NCBI GenBank assembly: GCA_020636105.1
Contig: JACJYL010000001.1
Location: 4,300,001-4,364,000 of the forward strand
Origin: Lewinellaceae bacterium
Lineage (GTDB): Bacteria; Bacteroidota; Bacteroidia; Chitinophagales; Saprospiraceae
DNA: 64,000 nt
Reading direction: 5' to 3'
Shown here: one piece after another, positions 18,531 to 27,966 of the stretch
How the letters are laid out: each line of letters begins with the position of its first letter
Position numbering within the stretch: the stretch's first letter is position 1
Notes under the pieces: model-generated
The model's database searches: none
Told to the model about the DNA's origin: nothing
The model's input: only the letters and a program-made list of their open reading frames with translations
Translations under genes and position numbers: made by a program

Positions 18531-18881
18531 AGTCGAGCTGAGATCACTGGAGAAATAAATCCTACAGTTTGGTAGGGGAATGCAAATAGTGGTGATTATT
18601 CTAATATAGATAAACTAAGGAATTATCAATATACCCAAACGATAGCCCATGAAATCGCTCATTTATATTATAAAATTCAGAACAAGGAATCTGCACTAAG
18701 ATGGAAACTACTTAGAGCAGCATATAAAGATACTAGAGAATTTAATGGATGCATTCCTGGAGGAAATAATTTAACAGATTATTGCAGCCATGGCCCTGGG
18801 CATGAACATGGTAATCAGGATGGTTTGGACGCTTGCGCTGAAGAAAGTAATTATGATGAACCTGTAATTTGGGTAGAATAA
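18531..18881 (+). pseudogene. remnant of a zinc-metallopeptidase-like gene (HEIAH motif)
   Basis: The frame ending at TAA 18879-18881 is protein-like over at least 100 codons but has no start codon and an in-frame TAG at 18573-18575. It contains QTIAHEIAHLYYK (His-Glu-x-x-His at 18648-18662), the zinc-binding helix of many metallopeptidases, then NGCIPGGNN, YCSHGPGHEHG and EPVIWVE at the end. Upstream of the TAG the same frame reads ITGEINPTVW, so the TAG probably disrupts an older reading. A stop at 18528 closes the frame on the left, next to the repeat region. It looks like the end of a larger protein, perhaps a C-terminal catalytic or toxin-like domain. That last point is only a guess. Confidence 0.6.
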
Positions 18882-18972
18882 ATTTTAATTGTTAGAATGG
18901 CTAACCCACTTTCTCCATTGAGTACTATAATGCCGAAATTGGTTAGGACTTTTACCTTCACAAAAACGAAGA

Positions 18973-20667
18973 ATGAAAAATAAAAGAAAATTGAAATGGA
19001 ACTTTCACTCGATCAAATTTATCATCACCATCGTTATGATAGCTATTTATTCAGGCACTTCTTTTGGACAAAGAGAAATTAATTTTGATTTAAATTCTCA
19101 TATTAAAAAAAGTGTAATTAAAAATATTGCGCTTGGTCAAATCCTTGAAGCGAAAAGATCTTTCACCTCAGAAGCAAATCAGATTGATGGATATGTTATT
19201 TCTTCATTTGTTGACTGGAAGTATATTCAATTTCCTGGTTTCGGGTATTTACCAGATGAACTAGAATGTTTAATAAAGCCAGTAGAAATTCCTTATCCGG
19301 ATACCTCCTGGAATTTATATCAGATTTCTTTTGTCGATAACCTTAAAAACGACAGCCTAGTAAGTTGGAGTAATTATAGTCAAAGGATTCCGGCTTTAGG
19401 AAAAAATATGTTGGTAGGAGTAAATAAGAGTATGGAGATAAAGTTTATTTCGGGAATTTTCCCTTTTAAAAATCGAATTGCCAAAGATTTTGATTTAAAT
19501 AAAAATAATCCCACGTCTTTTCTTCCATTCCTACAGTTGAAACTATACTCAAATCAGTATAACCGTATTGAATTTACCAGACAGGAGAATGATACTTTGG
19601 TTTTTTCAGTTGGGTATAATGAAAAAGAAGAGTTTAAATATGTATTCGAAATTTATATTGATCCACAAAATCCTGATGGTTTTGGCGGGAAGCATATAAG
19701 AGGAATTACTTATGAAAGACTTACTAGACCAAAGCCAAAGGTCAAGTTTAAAGATTTTGAAGATAAAGAAAGGTATCTTCTAAATGCCTTAATGAAAAAC
19801 GCTTACATGCATAGAGTGTTAAATCTACCCAATTTGGAAAATAGATTAAACTTAGATTCTTCAGTTTGGGTAGTTAAGGAAGGGGTTTCGGATTTTGATA
19901 AACTGCTACCAGATTTTGATGAATATTGGAATAGGATTGAACCAGTTACCTTTAATCTGAAATTTGCCAATGGAAATTGCTCCGAGGCTTGGGCAGGCTT
20001 TAGAAACGGTCTAATAACTGAAGGGAATCACACTATAGTTGGAAACACCATGTATGATGGTGTTGAGTTTTACAGGTTTTATAAAGATACATTAGAAACT
20101 TTATCAAGTTGTCAGAATAATGACGAATACTCTAAGTTAGGTTGTTGTTGTAGGATTCATTACTATTACTACCCGGAAGAAAAGAAAAAACATGATGAAT
20201 GGATAGACCAAAAAGGGTATCCACCACCGCCACCGCCGCCTATGCCAGAAATTCTTAGATTTGGAGGTGATCCTAAATGTCTCCCTTATAATCTTCCTTT
20301 TTCTGAAAAGTGGAAACAACGGATGGATTATTATTTGTTGGCCCTGGATACAGAAACAAGGGAAGTGTATTTTATCAGCGGCAAAAATATCTACTTGACA
20401 AAGGCTGCTCACCTTTATCCTCCGGTAAACAAGGAATTGCCCGCCAGTATAAAAGACTGGGCTAAACCCTATAAACTTGAGTATATAAAGGACCGACTTT
20501 ATGCTTATCAGGTGCCGATAGTGACTGAGGAAAATATTGTGACTCAAGACGAAGAAAAAATGGTCTTGGAGGTAACAGGAATGGAATATGGAAAAGAGAT
20601 AAAACTAAGAGTAACTTTTAATAACGCGGCCCCTGAAGAACTGGAAATCGAAAACATTACAAAATAA
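18973..20667 (+). CDS. secreted protein of unknown function
   Basis: A 564-residue protein I do not recognise. The N-terminus (a basic stretch, then FIITIVMIAIYSGTSFGQ) fits a signal peptide cut near residue 32. The body is rich in charged and aromatic residues. It includes a cluster KLGCCCRIHYYYYPEEKKK near residue 395 and a run of seven prolines in GYPPPPPPPMPEI near 420. There is no T9SS sorting domain at the end (PEELEIENITK). The base composition is lower in GC than the neighbouring operons. It follows a metallopeptidase-like remnant and precedes a truncated leader gene and another unknown secreted protein, so it belongs to an accessory cluster. A periplasmic or outer-membrane location is inferred. 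Confidence 0.7.
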   Translation: MKNKRKLKWNFHSIKFIITIVMIAIYSGTSFGQREINFDLNSHIKKSVIKNIALGQILEAKRSFTSEANQIDGYVISSFVDWKYIQFPGFGYLPDELECLIKPVEIPYPDTSWNLYQISFVDNLKNDSLVSWSNYSQRIPALGKNMLVGVNKSMEIKFISGIFPFKNRIAKDFDLNKNNPTSFLPFLQLKLYSNQYNRIEFTRQENDTLVFSVGYNEKEEFKYVFEIYIDPQNPDGFGGKHIRGITYERLTRPKPKVKFKDFEDKERYLLNALMKNAYMHRVLNLPNLENRLNLDSSVWVVKEGVSDFDKLLPDFDEYWNRIEPVTFNLKFANGNCSEAWAGFRNGLITEGNHTIVGNTMYDGVEFYRFYKDTLETLSSCQNNDEYSKLGCCCRIHYYYYPEEKKKHDEWIDQKGYPPPPPPPMPEILRFGGDPKCLPYNLPFSEKWKQRMDYYLLALDTETREVYFISGKNIYLTKAAHLYPPVNKELPASIKDWAKPYKLEYIKDRLYAYQVPIVTEENIVTQDEEKMVLEVTGMEYGKEIKLRVTFNNAAPEELEIENITK

Positions 20668-20753
20668 TATTAAGCTTGATCATCGGATGTATTTATCAAT
20701 TGGATACTTTTTTAATTAACCAATCGAAAACATTGATATTAAAACCTTTTGAT

Positions 20754-20969
20754 ATGAAAACTGTAAAAATATTCCTCGCCATCCTACTATCTTGTATAAT
20801 AACGCCCCTCTCCGCCACCATCCAAATCACCACCACCCCAATTTCGGAATTTTCTTTATCCAACATGGGCCTTATGTCTGGTAATGCAAGTAGTATGGGG
20901 GCCTCATTTATGTTAATTCCTCGACATGTTAATTTAATTCGATCAAGAGTGAATAGTCCAGGGCATTAA
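20754..20969 (+). pseudogene. truncated secreted protein with a signal peptide
   Basis: From the ATG at 20754, MKTVKIFLAILLSCIITPLSA is a good signal peptide, but only 71 residues follow before the stop and the last 40 have no recognisable domain. The DNA at 20805-20842 matches 22118-22155 at 37 of 38 positions. That second site encodes the end of the leader in the broken SprB-like gene downstream. The simplest reading is a decayed paralogue that kept only its leader. It could also be a genuine short secreted peptide. Confidence 0.5.
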
Positions 20970-21060
20970 TAACTTTATTCGGTTCACGGCATTACGGTAG
21001 AGAGCTTACGGCTTTATGTGCAAAAAAAATAGAATAAAGTTTAATGAAAAAAAGAATAAA

Positions 21061-21966
21061 ATGAAAAAATTAGTAAATGTAATAATTCTGCTCGTTGTCT
21101 TTGCGCAAGCATCAAAATGTCAAAAATTAAGCAATTATCTTGAATTAACTTTCTCTGTTGATACAACCACTGTTGGTTTTTTAGATCCGATAGGATACAA
21201 TTTTACGGTTAAAAACAAATCAAAAAAGGAGCTTAATATAGTTAAGCCTACGCCTTCTTTTTATAATCCAATCATAGAATTTAGGGAAATAAATGAGGAG
21301 AAATGGGAAAAAATATATAACAGAAGCTCTGATGCAAGTGGAATGATTACTATACCTCAGGTTGTATTGGCAGCAAAAGGTGAAACTGAAATAAGTTGGA
21401 GGTTCATTGGGTTTATTGAAGAAAAAGAGACTTTAGGAAAAAATAAAGGGTATTGTTTTGAAGAAGGGAAGACTTACGTTTTAAGAGGGATTTATTGCCC
21501 AGGTTTAACACTAAAAGAAGGGAAAGTTTACTCTAATGAAGTTATAATAAAAATTAGGGAATATACAGACACAGATAAAATGGCAGTTGATTGGTTAAAG
21601 GAACTACCAATTCCGCATTTTTTATTTAAATCAGGTTGGGTAAATGAAGAAAGAAGAAAGGAAGCAGAGCATATAATTGAAAATTTTCCAGATTCAAAAT
21701 TCAAAGAATGGGCAGAATTGCTGTTGGCAATCCAAAGTTATTTTGATGAGATTCAAAGGAACCTTAATGTTCCAGAACTAAATGAAAACGATCTTCAAAA
21801 ATACTTTGAAAAAATTATTTCAGAAAAGAAAGAAATCATTAAACAGTTTGAAGGTTTGTTTGATCAGTCAAATCAGATTCAAATTCAAAAATCATGTGAA
21901 TATTATGTTACGATGTTAAAAAAAGATATTGAAATGATAGAAATCTATCTTTCTGCAGAGGAATAA
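21061..21966 (+). CDS. secreted protein of unknown function
   Basis: A 301-residue protein from the ATG at 21061, chosen because MKKLVNVIILLVVFAQASKC then reads as a signal peptide; the track of codons before it is A-rich leader. The first half looks like an all-beta domain. It has SVDTTTVGFLDPIGYNFTVK, NIVKPTPSFYNPIIEFRE, then EEGKTYVLRGIYCPG and VYSNEVIIKI, a pattern seen in proteins with an immunoglobulin-like or protease-inhibitor-like sandwich. The second half is helical and charged (EERRKEAEHIIENFPDSKFKEWAELLLAI), possibly TPR-like. There is no T9SS sorting domain. The function cannot be stated. It lies between two decayed secreted-protein genes. Confidence 0.75.
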   Translation: MKKLVNVIILLVVFAQASKCQKLSNYLELTFSVDTTTVGFLDPIGYNFTVKNKSKKELNIVKPTPSFYNPIIEFREINEEKWEKIYNRSSDASGMITIPQVVLAAKGETEISWRFIGFIEEKETLGKNKGYCFEEGKTYVLRGIYCPGLTLKEGKVYSNEVIIKIREYTDTDKMAVDWLKELPIPHFLFKSGWVNEERRKEAEHIIENFPDSKFKEWAELLLAIQSYFDEIQRNLNVPELNENDLQKYFEKIISEKKEIIKQFEGLFDQSNQIQIQKSCEYYVTMLKKDIEMIEIYLSAEE

Positions 21967-22027
21967 TTTGATATAATTATTGGGTGATTGATTTTGCCTG
22001 AAAATGAAAACAATAAAAAATACCAAA

Positions 22028-23328
22028 ATGAAATCTAAACGACACAAACTGGATTTATCAATACAAAGTAATAAGTGTTTTTTTATCACTATTATAATGA
22101 TGTTGTTTTATTCTCTTCCCCTCTCCGCCACCATCCAAATCACCTCCACCCCAATGCATATGCGGTGAAGGAGGAGAAGGAAGCATAGAAATAGAAGCCA
22201 CCGGAGATGCAGGCCCATTTACTTTTGAATGGGTGGGGCCAAATGGCGTTATCCCGGAGGAAACCGAGCAAAATTTAACAGGATAACTGAAGCCGGTTTT
22301 TATTCCGTCATTGTCACCAATGCTTATGGCTGCCAAACGTCTCTTGGGCCGGTGGAGATTGTTATGTGTCCGGGCATAGATGAACTCAATATCGAAAGCA
22401 CTCCAACCTGCGAAAATGAAATGGACGGAAGTATTCATCTTGCTGTAACAGGAGGCATTGCCCCATTCACTTACCAATGGAGCAACGGAGCGACCTCCGC
22501 AAACCTTTCTGGCATTCCCGGCGGTACTTATAGTGTCACCGTCACAGATGCGAATGGATGTACCGCCACGGGAGAAGAAACTGTTACAGAGTACCCCGTT
22601 CCACAAATAGATGCAGATATAATGCTGTCTTCCTGTGCAAATATTGCGAATGGAGAAATATCATTGAATATTAACAGTGCAATTCCCTATCAAATCGAAT
22701 GGAGTAATGGTGCTACAACAGCTACATTGTCCAACCTGACGGGAGGAGATTACACTGTTACCGTCACGGACGATAATGGCTGCTTGGTTTCTGAAATTTT
22801 CTCCACCCTCCCTACCGAACCACAAGCCGAAATGCCCTATATCAAAAAAGTCCAGGTCTTCTCCGAAGCCGTCTCCAACGGCACCCAAACCCTCATCTAT
22901 GATGGTGAATGGGTCCCCGCTTCCTCCGGTTGTATTGTTTTTACCGGCGGTATGGAGAGTATTAGTGATGAGTTGTTTGCGAGTATGGATAATGGAGATC
23001 AGATGTTTTATATTGAAGCAACAACAAGTAAAATCTTAGACGATTTGAATCTTGTTGTGGGAGGGATCCCAGCTTATGATCCTGGGGGGGGGGAGGAGAA
23101 TTTTGGACTTTCACGATTATAGAAGGTTATGTTGATTTATTTGTTTCGGATGGAACCTTACAAGCGGGTTTACTATTCTTAGGGCAAGATGAAACAGGTA
23201 ACGATCTAGTTGAATTACCCCCGATATCTGAAGCACCCCACAAAAAAAAATTCGAAGGACAAGGCCTGCCTGCTCCGCCGGAAGGCCTGGGCGATCTGAA
23301 TTACTTTTATACTGAAACAAAAACATAA
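22028..23328 (+). pseudogene. frameshifted SprB-repeat-type secreted protein
   Basis: A signal peptide starts at ATG 22028 (MLFYSLPLSATIQITSTP) but stops at a TGA near 22163. The frame then moves to CICGEGGEGSIEIEATGDAG, which ends at a TAA near 22283. There one added base would join LTG to ITEAGFYSVIVTNAYGC in the third segment. That segment carries SprB-like repeats (FTYQWSNGATSANLSGIPGG, YSVTVTDANGC, then IEWSNGATTATLSNLTGG). It continues to 23084-23093, a run of ten G, after which the protein resumes in another frame as WTFTIIEGYVDLFVSDG and ends at 23328. Eleven or eight G would restore it. No T9SS tag is visible at the end. Three separate lesions make this a decayed gene, though the G tract alone could be variable. 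Confidence 0.8.
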
Positions 23329-24166
23329 GGCCGACCACCTTGGGCGTTGGATTTTTGTGCTTTGGTAGAATGTGGAAATTTTGGATTTTGGGAATAATAT
23401 TGGATATATTGATTTGTGAAAAGGAATGGGTTATTTTTGGTCGGGTGATATGATGAGCGTCATTGGGGGGTGTGCTTTGGACAATCGGAGGTAGCCGATT
23501 TAGAATTCGGGTGCTCCAGAACCATTGTCGTTTACTTACTATCGGGTGAGACCTCTTACTCGGGTGAAAAGGGTGCCGTGCCGCTGGCATTTGGTTTGTT
23601 TTTTGCTTTTTGGGAACGGCGGTGCCTCTCGTAAAGGGATATCGTGCCTCTGGCACTCCGTTTATTTGGTGGTAATAGTACTCAGGGCCGCAGCGTTCAG
23701 CGGAGGCTGGCGAGGGACGAGCAGTACCAGGGATGGGAGCGATAGCGGACAGCCCGGCGCCGAACACAGTGAAGGCGGGGACCCAAGAGGAACTGAAATT
23801 TTACCTGAGCCTCAAACTTGACTTTTATTTTAATTACCCTTACTTTTACCCCTTCAATACGAATAAAATTATGTGTTCTTCATTTTACATTATTAACAGC
23901 ATTATTATTATCGGATTGCCCGACAATCTGTGAGTTGCTGTATGATGTAAAAACAAAAAAGCGCTGGCAGATTGAAATTTGCCGGCGCTTTTTTATTTGG
24001 GGCGAGAAGTTCCAGGAGTTCATTCCGTACCACCAGTAGGGAGAAGGCGTAGGGTGCGCAAAGGTTTCTCCGCGTCCTCTGCGCCTTCTCTGCGAACTCC
24101 GCGGTTAAATTCTGCCGTTTAAAATTTTATGAACACCCCTAATTCGTAATTAATACACTACTTAAT
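23329..24166. other. intergenic region with a GC-rich repeat-like segment
   Basis: About 840 bases without a convincing gene. The part at about 23560-23790 is much richer in GC than its surroundings and contains short palindromes such as GTGCCTCTGGCAC (23656-23668). Its density of purine-rich words suggests a structured element or a dispersed repeat. The part at 24040-24115 is a low-complexity stretch with CTCTGCGCC and CTCTGCGAACTCCGCGG. A terminator lies between them at 23955-23994. Confidence 0.5.
23955..23994 (+). terminator. rho-independent terminator
   Basis: GCGCTGGCA (23961-23969) pairs with TGCCGGCGC (23980-23988) with one wobble pair, flanked by A6 and T6. No intact gene ends just before it, so it may serve a lost gene or an unrecognised transcript. 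Confidence 0.8.
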
Positions 24167-24174
24167 TATCTTTG
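24167..24174 (+). promoter_or_regulatory. Bacteroidota-type promoter -7 element before ileS
   Basis: TATCTTTG matches the TAnnTTTG -7 consensus exactly and lies 26 bases before the ileS ATG. No good -33 TTTG partner is visible at the expected spacing. Confidence 0.5.
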
Positions 24175-24200
24175 CGCAGTTTTTAAAAAAATGAGACAAA

Positions 24201-27200
24201 ATGTACCAGGAGTTTAAGAATCTTGATCTGCCGAAAATCGATGCCGAAATGTTACGCTTTTGGGAGGAGAACGACATCTTCCATAAAAGTGTCAATCAAC
24301 GCGACCCGGAAAACAGCTGGGTCTTTTATGAAGGCCCGCCATCCGCTAACGGAAAGCCGGGGATTCACCACGTTATGGCGCGAACCATCAAGGATCTTTT
24401 CTGCCGCTACCGCAGCATGAAAGGACAGCGTGTGCAACGTAAGGGCGGCTGGGATACCCACGGACTTCCGGTGGAACTGGGGGTAGAGAAAGACCTGGGC
24501 ATTACCAAGGAAGATATTGGGAAAACCATCACCATTGCCGAATACAACCGACACTGCCGCGAGTCGGTGATGCGCTACAAGGATATGTGGGATGACATCA
24601 CCCGCAAGATGGGGTATTGGGTGGACCTGGACGATCCCTATATCACCTATAAAAACGAATATATCGAATCGGTCTGGTGGCTGCTGAGACAACTTTACGA
24701 CAAAGGACTCCTGTACAAAGGGTTCACCATTCAGCCGTATTCTCCTGCTGCAGGAACCGGATTGAGCTCTCACGAGCTTAATATGCCGGGAGCCTACCAG
24801 ATGATCAAAGATACTTCGGCTATTGCTCAATTTAAGGTGAAAGGCTCGGAAAATGAATACTTCCTCGCCTGGACAACCACGCCATGGACGCTGCCTTCCA
24901 ATACGGCCCTGGCTGTTGGAAAAAATATCACTTATGTAAAAGTAAGGACTTACAACCGGTACACCCAGGTACCGACGACCGTCATCCTGGCCAAAGATCG
25001 TTTGTCTTTTTATTTTTCCGAAGCCAATCCTGACCTCCAGCCTGAAGAGGTTAAGGCCAATAATAAACCTATTCCTTATATCGAAATAATCGGCGAGGTC
25101 AAAGGCGCCGAACTTGAAGGCATGGAATTTGAACAACTCATGCCTTACGTTCAACCCGACAAGCCGGCTTTTAGAGTTTTGATCGGCGATTTCGTTTCTA
25201 CCACCGACGGTACGGGTATCGTACACATTGCCCCTACCTTTGGTGCCGATGACTTTATGGTGGCCAAGAAAAACGACATTCCGCCATTGATGGTCAAGGA
25301 TGCCAATGGTAAGGCCATTCCTTTGGTGGACGACCAGGGAAGATTTGTGCCCGAGGTGACTGATTTCGCCGGTCGTTATGTCAAAGATTACGGACAGGTG
25401 GAAGAACGCCCGGTGGATGTGGATATCGTGATCAAATTGAAGGAGGAAAATAAACTCTTCCTTTCAGAAAAATACGAACACTCCTATCCGCACTGCTGGC
25501 GGACCGACAGACCCGTTTTATACTACCCGCTCGACAGCTGGTTTATCCGTGCTTCGGCGGCCAAGGAAAGGATGTTTGAACTCAATGATTCCATCAACTG
25601 GAAGCCCAAGTCAACCGGGGACGGTCGTTTCGGGAAATGGCTCGAAAACCTCCAGGACTGGAACCTTTCCCGTTCCCGCTACTGGGGCATCCCATTGCCT
25701 ATCTGGAGAACGGAAGATGGCAAATATGAAAAATGTATCGGTTCGGTAGAAGAATTGAAGGAAGAAATCAAGCGGGCCAATGAAAAGCTGGGTAAAAACC
25801 AGGTATCCCCTGAAGATCTGCACCGTCCTTTCATTGACGATGTGGTCCTGGTGGCCGATAATGGTGAGCCGATGACCCGTGAGACAGACCTCATCGATGT
25901 ATGGTTTGACAGTGGTGCCATGCCTTATGCCCAGTGGCATTATCCTTTTGAAAATAAAGAAGTTTTCGAACGCAGCTTTCCCGCTGATTTTATCGCTGAG
26001 GGAGTGGATCAGACAAGAGGATGGTTTTATACCTTACATGCCATCGCTACCATGGTTTTTGATAAAGTAGCATTCAAAACCGTAGTATCCAACGGATTGG
26101 TACAGGATAAAGAAGGCAAAAAAATGTCGAAACGACTCGGCAATGCGGTGGAGCCTTTTGAAACCATCGAAACTTACGGAGCCGATGCTACCCGCTGGTA
26201 TATGCTCTCGAATGCACAAGCCTGGGACAACCTCAAATTTGACCTGGCCGGACTGGATGAGGTGCGCCGTAAATTTTTCGGAACGCTCTACAATACCTAT
26301 GCTTTCTTTGTGCTTTACGCCAATGTGGATCAATTTAAATATACAGAAGCCGATATCCCGCTGGAAAAAAGGCCTGAAATCGACAGATGGATCATTTCGT
26401 TGCTGAATACCCTGGTGCAGGAAGTGGATGCAGAATACGGGAATTACGAAGCCACGAATGCTGCCCGAAAGATCATGACCTTTGTCGATGATCACCTCAG
26501 CAACTGGTACGTGCGCCTTTGTCGCCGCCGGTTCTGGAAAGGCGATTATTCCGAAGATAAGATCGCTGCCTACCAGACCCTTTATGAATGCCTGGTAACC
26601 ATCATGAAACTGATGGCTCCGCTGGCTCCTTTTTTCAGCGACTGGATGTTCCGTAATCTGAATAGCGTCACGGGAAAAGAGAATCTTGAATCGATCCACC
26701 TGGCTGACTTTCCAAAGGCTGATGAATCCGTGATCGATAAAGCGCTGGAAGAGCGTATGGATTATGCCCAGCGTATTGCTTCCCTGGTCTTGTCCTTGCG
26801 CAAGAAAGATAAAATGCGGGTGCGTCAGCCATTGAAGCGGATTTTGCTGCCTGTTCTGAATGACAATTTCCGAGAACAGGTGGATGGGGTGAAAGACCTG
26901 ATCCTCGCAGAGGTCAATGTCAAGGAACTCGAATACATTGTCGATACAAGCGGGGTGATCAGTAAAAAAGTGAAGCCCAATTTCAAAACCCTCGGCAAAC
27001 GCCTGGGCAAGGATATGAAAGAGGCCATGGACGTGATCTCTGCCTTGGGGCAGGAGGAGATTGGGCTCATTGAAAAAACGGGAACTTTCGCTTTATCGGT
27101 CAATGGCGCCACTTACGATCTTACCCTGGAAGATTTTGAAATCCTCACTGAAGACATTCCCGGATGGCAGGTGGCTTCTGACGGCCCGCTGACGGTAGCT

Positions 27201-27485
27201 CTGGATGTCACCATCACCCCGGAACTCGAAGCGGAAGGCATGGCAAGGGATCTCGTCAACAGGATCCAGAACATCCGTAAGGAAAAAGATTTTGAGGTGA
27301 CAGACAGGATAAAAGTGAAGGTCGAAAAACATATTGCCCTGGATAATGCGCTGGAACTTTTTGGGGATTATATCAATAATGAAACCCTGGCGAATGAGCT
27401 CACCCTCGTCGGGGAGGTACCTGGCGGACAGGAAGTTGAACTTCCCGGGGAAGTAAAGGTCATGATTTCGGTGGAGAAGGTTTAG
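24201..27485 (+). CDS. ileS: isoleucyl-tRNA synthetase
   Basis: A 1094-residue class I aminoacyl-tRNA synthetase that charges tRNA-Ile in the cytosol. The ATP-site HIGH signature appears as GKPGIHHVMART (GIHH at residues 54-57), and KKMSKRLGN with KMSKR at 641-645. The editing (CP1) insertion includes YFLAWTTTPWTLPSNTALAVG and GTGIVHIAPTFGADD. DQTRGWFYTLH precedes the KMSKS loop, and the anticodon-binding helical domain follows with HLSNWYVRLCRRRFW. The length and the unusual C-terminal extension fit the long eukaryote-like type II IleS found in many Bacteroidota, which is often linked to mupirocin insensitivity. The start ATG at 24201 gives the normal N-terminus MYQEFKNLDLP. Confidence 0.97.
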   Translation: MYQEFKNLDLPKIDAEMLRFWEENDIFHKSVNQRDPENSWVFYEGPPSANGKPGIHHVMARTIKDLFCRYRSMKGQRVQRKGGWDTHGLPVELGVEKDLGITKEDIGKTITIAEYNRHCRESVMRYKDMWDDITRKMGYWVDLDDPYITYKNEYIESVWWLLRQLYDKGLLYKGFTIQPYSPAAGTGLSSHELNMPGAYQMIKDTSAIAQFKVKGSENEYFLAWTTTPWTLPSNTALAVGKNITYVKVRTYNRYTQVPTTVILAKDRLSFYFSEANPDLQPEEVKANNKPIPYIEIIGEVKGAELEGMEFEQLMPYVQPDKPAFRVLIGDFVSTTDGTGIVHIAPTFGADDFMVAKKNDIPPLMVKDANGKAIPLVDDQGRFVPEVTDFAGRYVKDYGQVEERPVDVDIVIKLKEENKLFLSEKYEHSYPHCWRTDRPVLYYPLDSWFIRASAAKERMFELNDSINWKPKSTGDGRFGKWLENLQDWNLSRSRYWGIPLPIWRTEDGKYEKCIGSVEELKEEIKRANEKLGKNQVSPEDLHRPFIDDVVLVADNGEPMTRETDLIDVWFDSGAMPYAQWHYPFENKEVFERSFPADFIAEGVDQTRGWFYTLHAIATMVFDKVAFKTVVSNGLVQDKEGKKMSKRLGNAVEPFETIETYGADATRWYMLSNAQAWDNLKFDLAGLDEVRRKFFGTLYNTYAFFVLYANVDQFKYTEADIPLEKRPEIDRWIISLLNTLVQEVDAEYGNYEATNAARKIMTFVDDHLSNWYVRLCRRRFWKGDYSEDKIAAYQTLYECLVTIMKLMAPLAPFFSDWMFRNLNSVTGKENLESIHLADFPKADESVIDKALEERMDYAQRIASLVLSLRKKDKMRVRQPLKRILLPVLNDNFREQVDGVKDLILAEVNVKELEYIVDTSGVISKKVKPNFKTLGKRLGKDMKEAMDVISALGQEEIGLIEKTGTFALSVNGATYDLTLEDFEILTEDIPGWQVASDGPLTVALDVTITPELEAEGMARDLVNRIQNIRKEKDFEVTDRIKVKVEKHIALDNALELFGDYINNETLANELTLVGEVPGGQEVELPGEVKVMISVEKV

Positions 27486-27487
27486 TG

Positions 27488-27640
27488 GGTTACTGGTTTC
27501 TCGTTGCTGGTTTCTCGTTTCTCGTTGCTGGTTACTTGTTGCTGGTTCCCTCATTGCGTGCCGCGGATGTCGCATTGCTCCATTACTGGTTGACTTGTCA
27601 CAATATTGCTTGAGCTGACTGTTTACTTGTTGCTGGCCGG
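27488..27640 (+). repeat. low-complexity repeats of TTGCTGGTTACT-like words
   Basis: The words GTTACTGGTTTCTCG and TTGCTGGTTTCTCG recur imperfectly just after the ileS stop, with further copies such as TTGCTGGTTACTTG. A related block in both orientations lies at 59030-59098. The stretch has no coding potential I can see. Confidence 0.6.
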
Positions 27641-27760
27641 GCTATTGGAATAATACCGGGGAAGGAAAACAATGGGCATTAACGTTGCGTTCTATGGTAA
27701 AGAAGTATTGATTGGCGTGACAGATAATTTTTCCTTTTGAGAAAAATGCTATAAGGAACA

Positions 27761-27846
27761 TCAAAAAATAACTTTCTCATTTGCATCCCGCGCCCCCGGC
27801 CCGCTAAAGGGGAGTACCCGTCCCAAATGAGTAAGTTGTTTTTTGA
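27761..27846. repeat. imperfect inverted repeat element
   Basis: Left arm 27761-27783 and right arm 27824-27846 pair at 21 of 23 positions. They enclose a GC-rich core of 40 bases that includes CGCTAAAGGGGAGTAC. No T-run typical of a terminator follows directly. It is the first of two neighbouring inverted repeats. Confidence 0.75.
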
Positions 27847-27858
27847 ACATTAACTGAG

Positions 27859-27944
27859 GGACAAAAATAAATTGAACTATTTTGCGGCAGACTCCTCTTT
27901 AGGGTTGGGGCGAGTGAGAGCAATTGTTCAATTTAATTTTGTCC
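27859..27944. repeat. second imperfect inverted repeat element
   Basis: Left arm 27859-27877 and right arm 27926-27944 pair at 18 of 19 positions. The core holds GACTCCTCTTTAGGG, which is close to the reverse complement of the core word in the first element. The two elements therefore look like head-to-head members of one family, placed before the small lipoprotein gene. Confidence 0.75.
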
Positions 27945-27966
27945 ACCTGCTTACTAATTCAGAAAA

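Noticed and set aside
23525..23933. Short plus-strand frames in the GC-rich block
   Set aside because: They overlap each other in different frames and show no protein features; the block looks non-coding.
24252..25226. A 324-codon minus-strand frame opposite ileS
   Set aside because: It lies wholly inside a certain ileS coding region and has no recognisable protein features.
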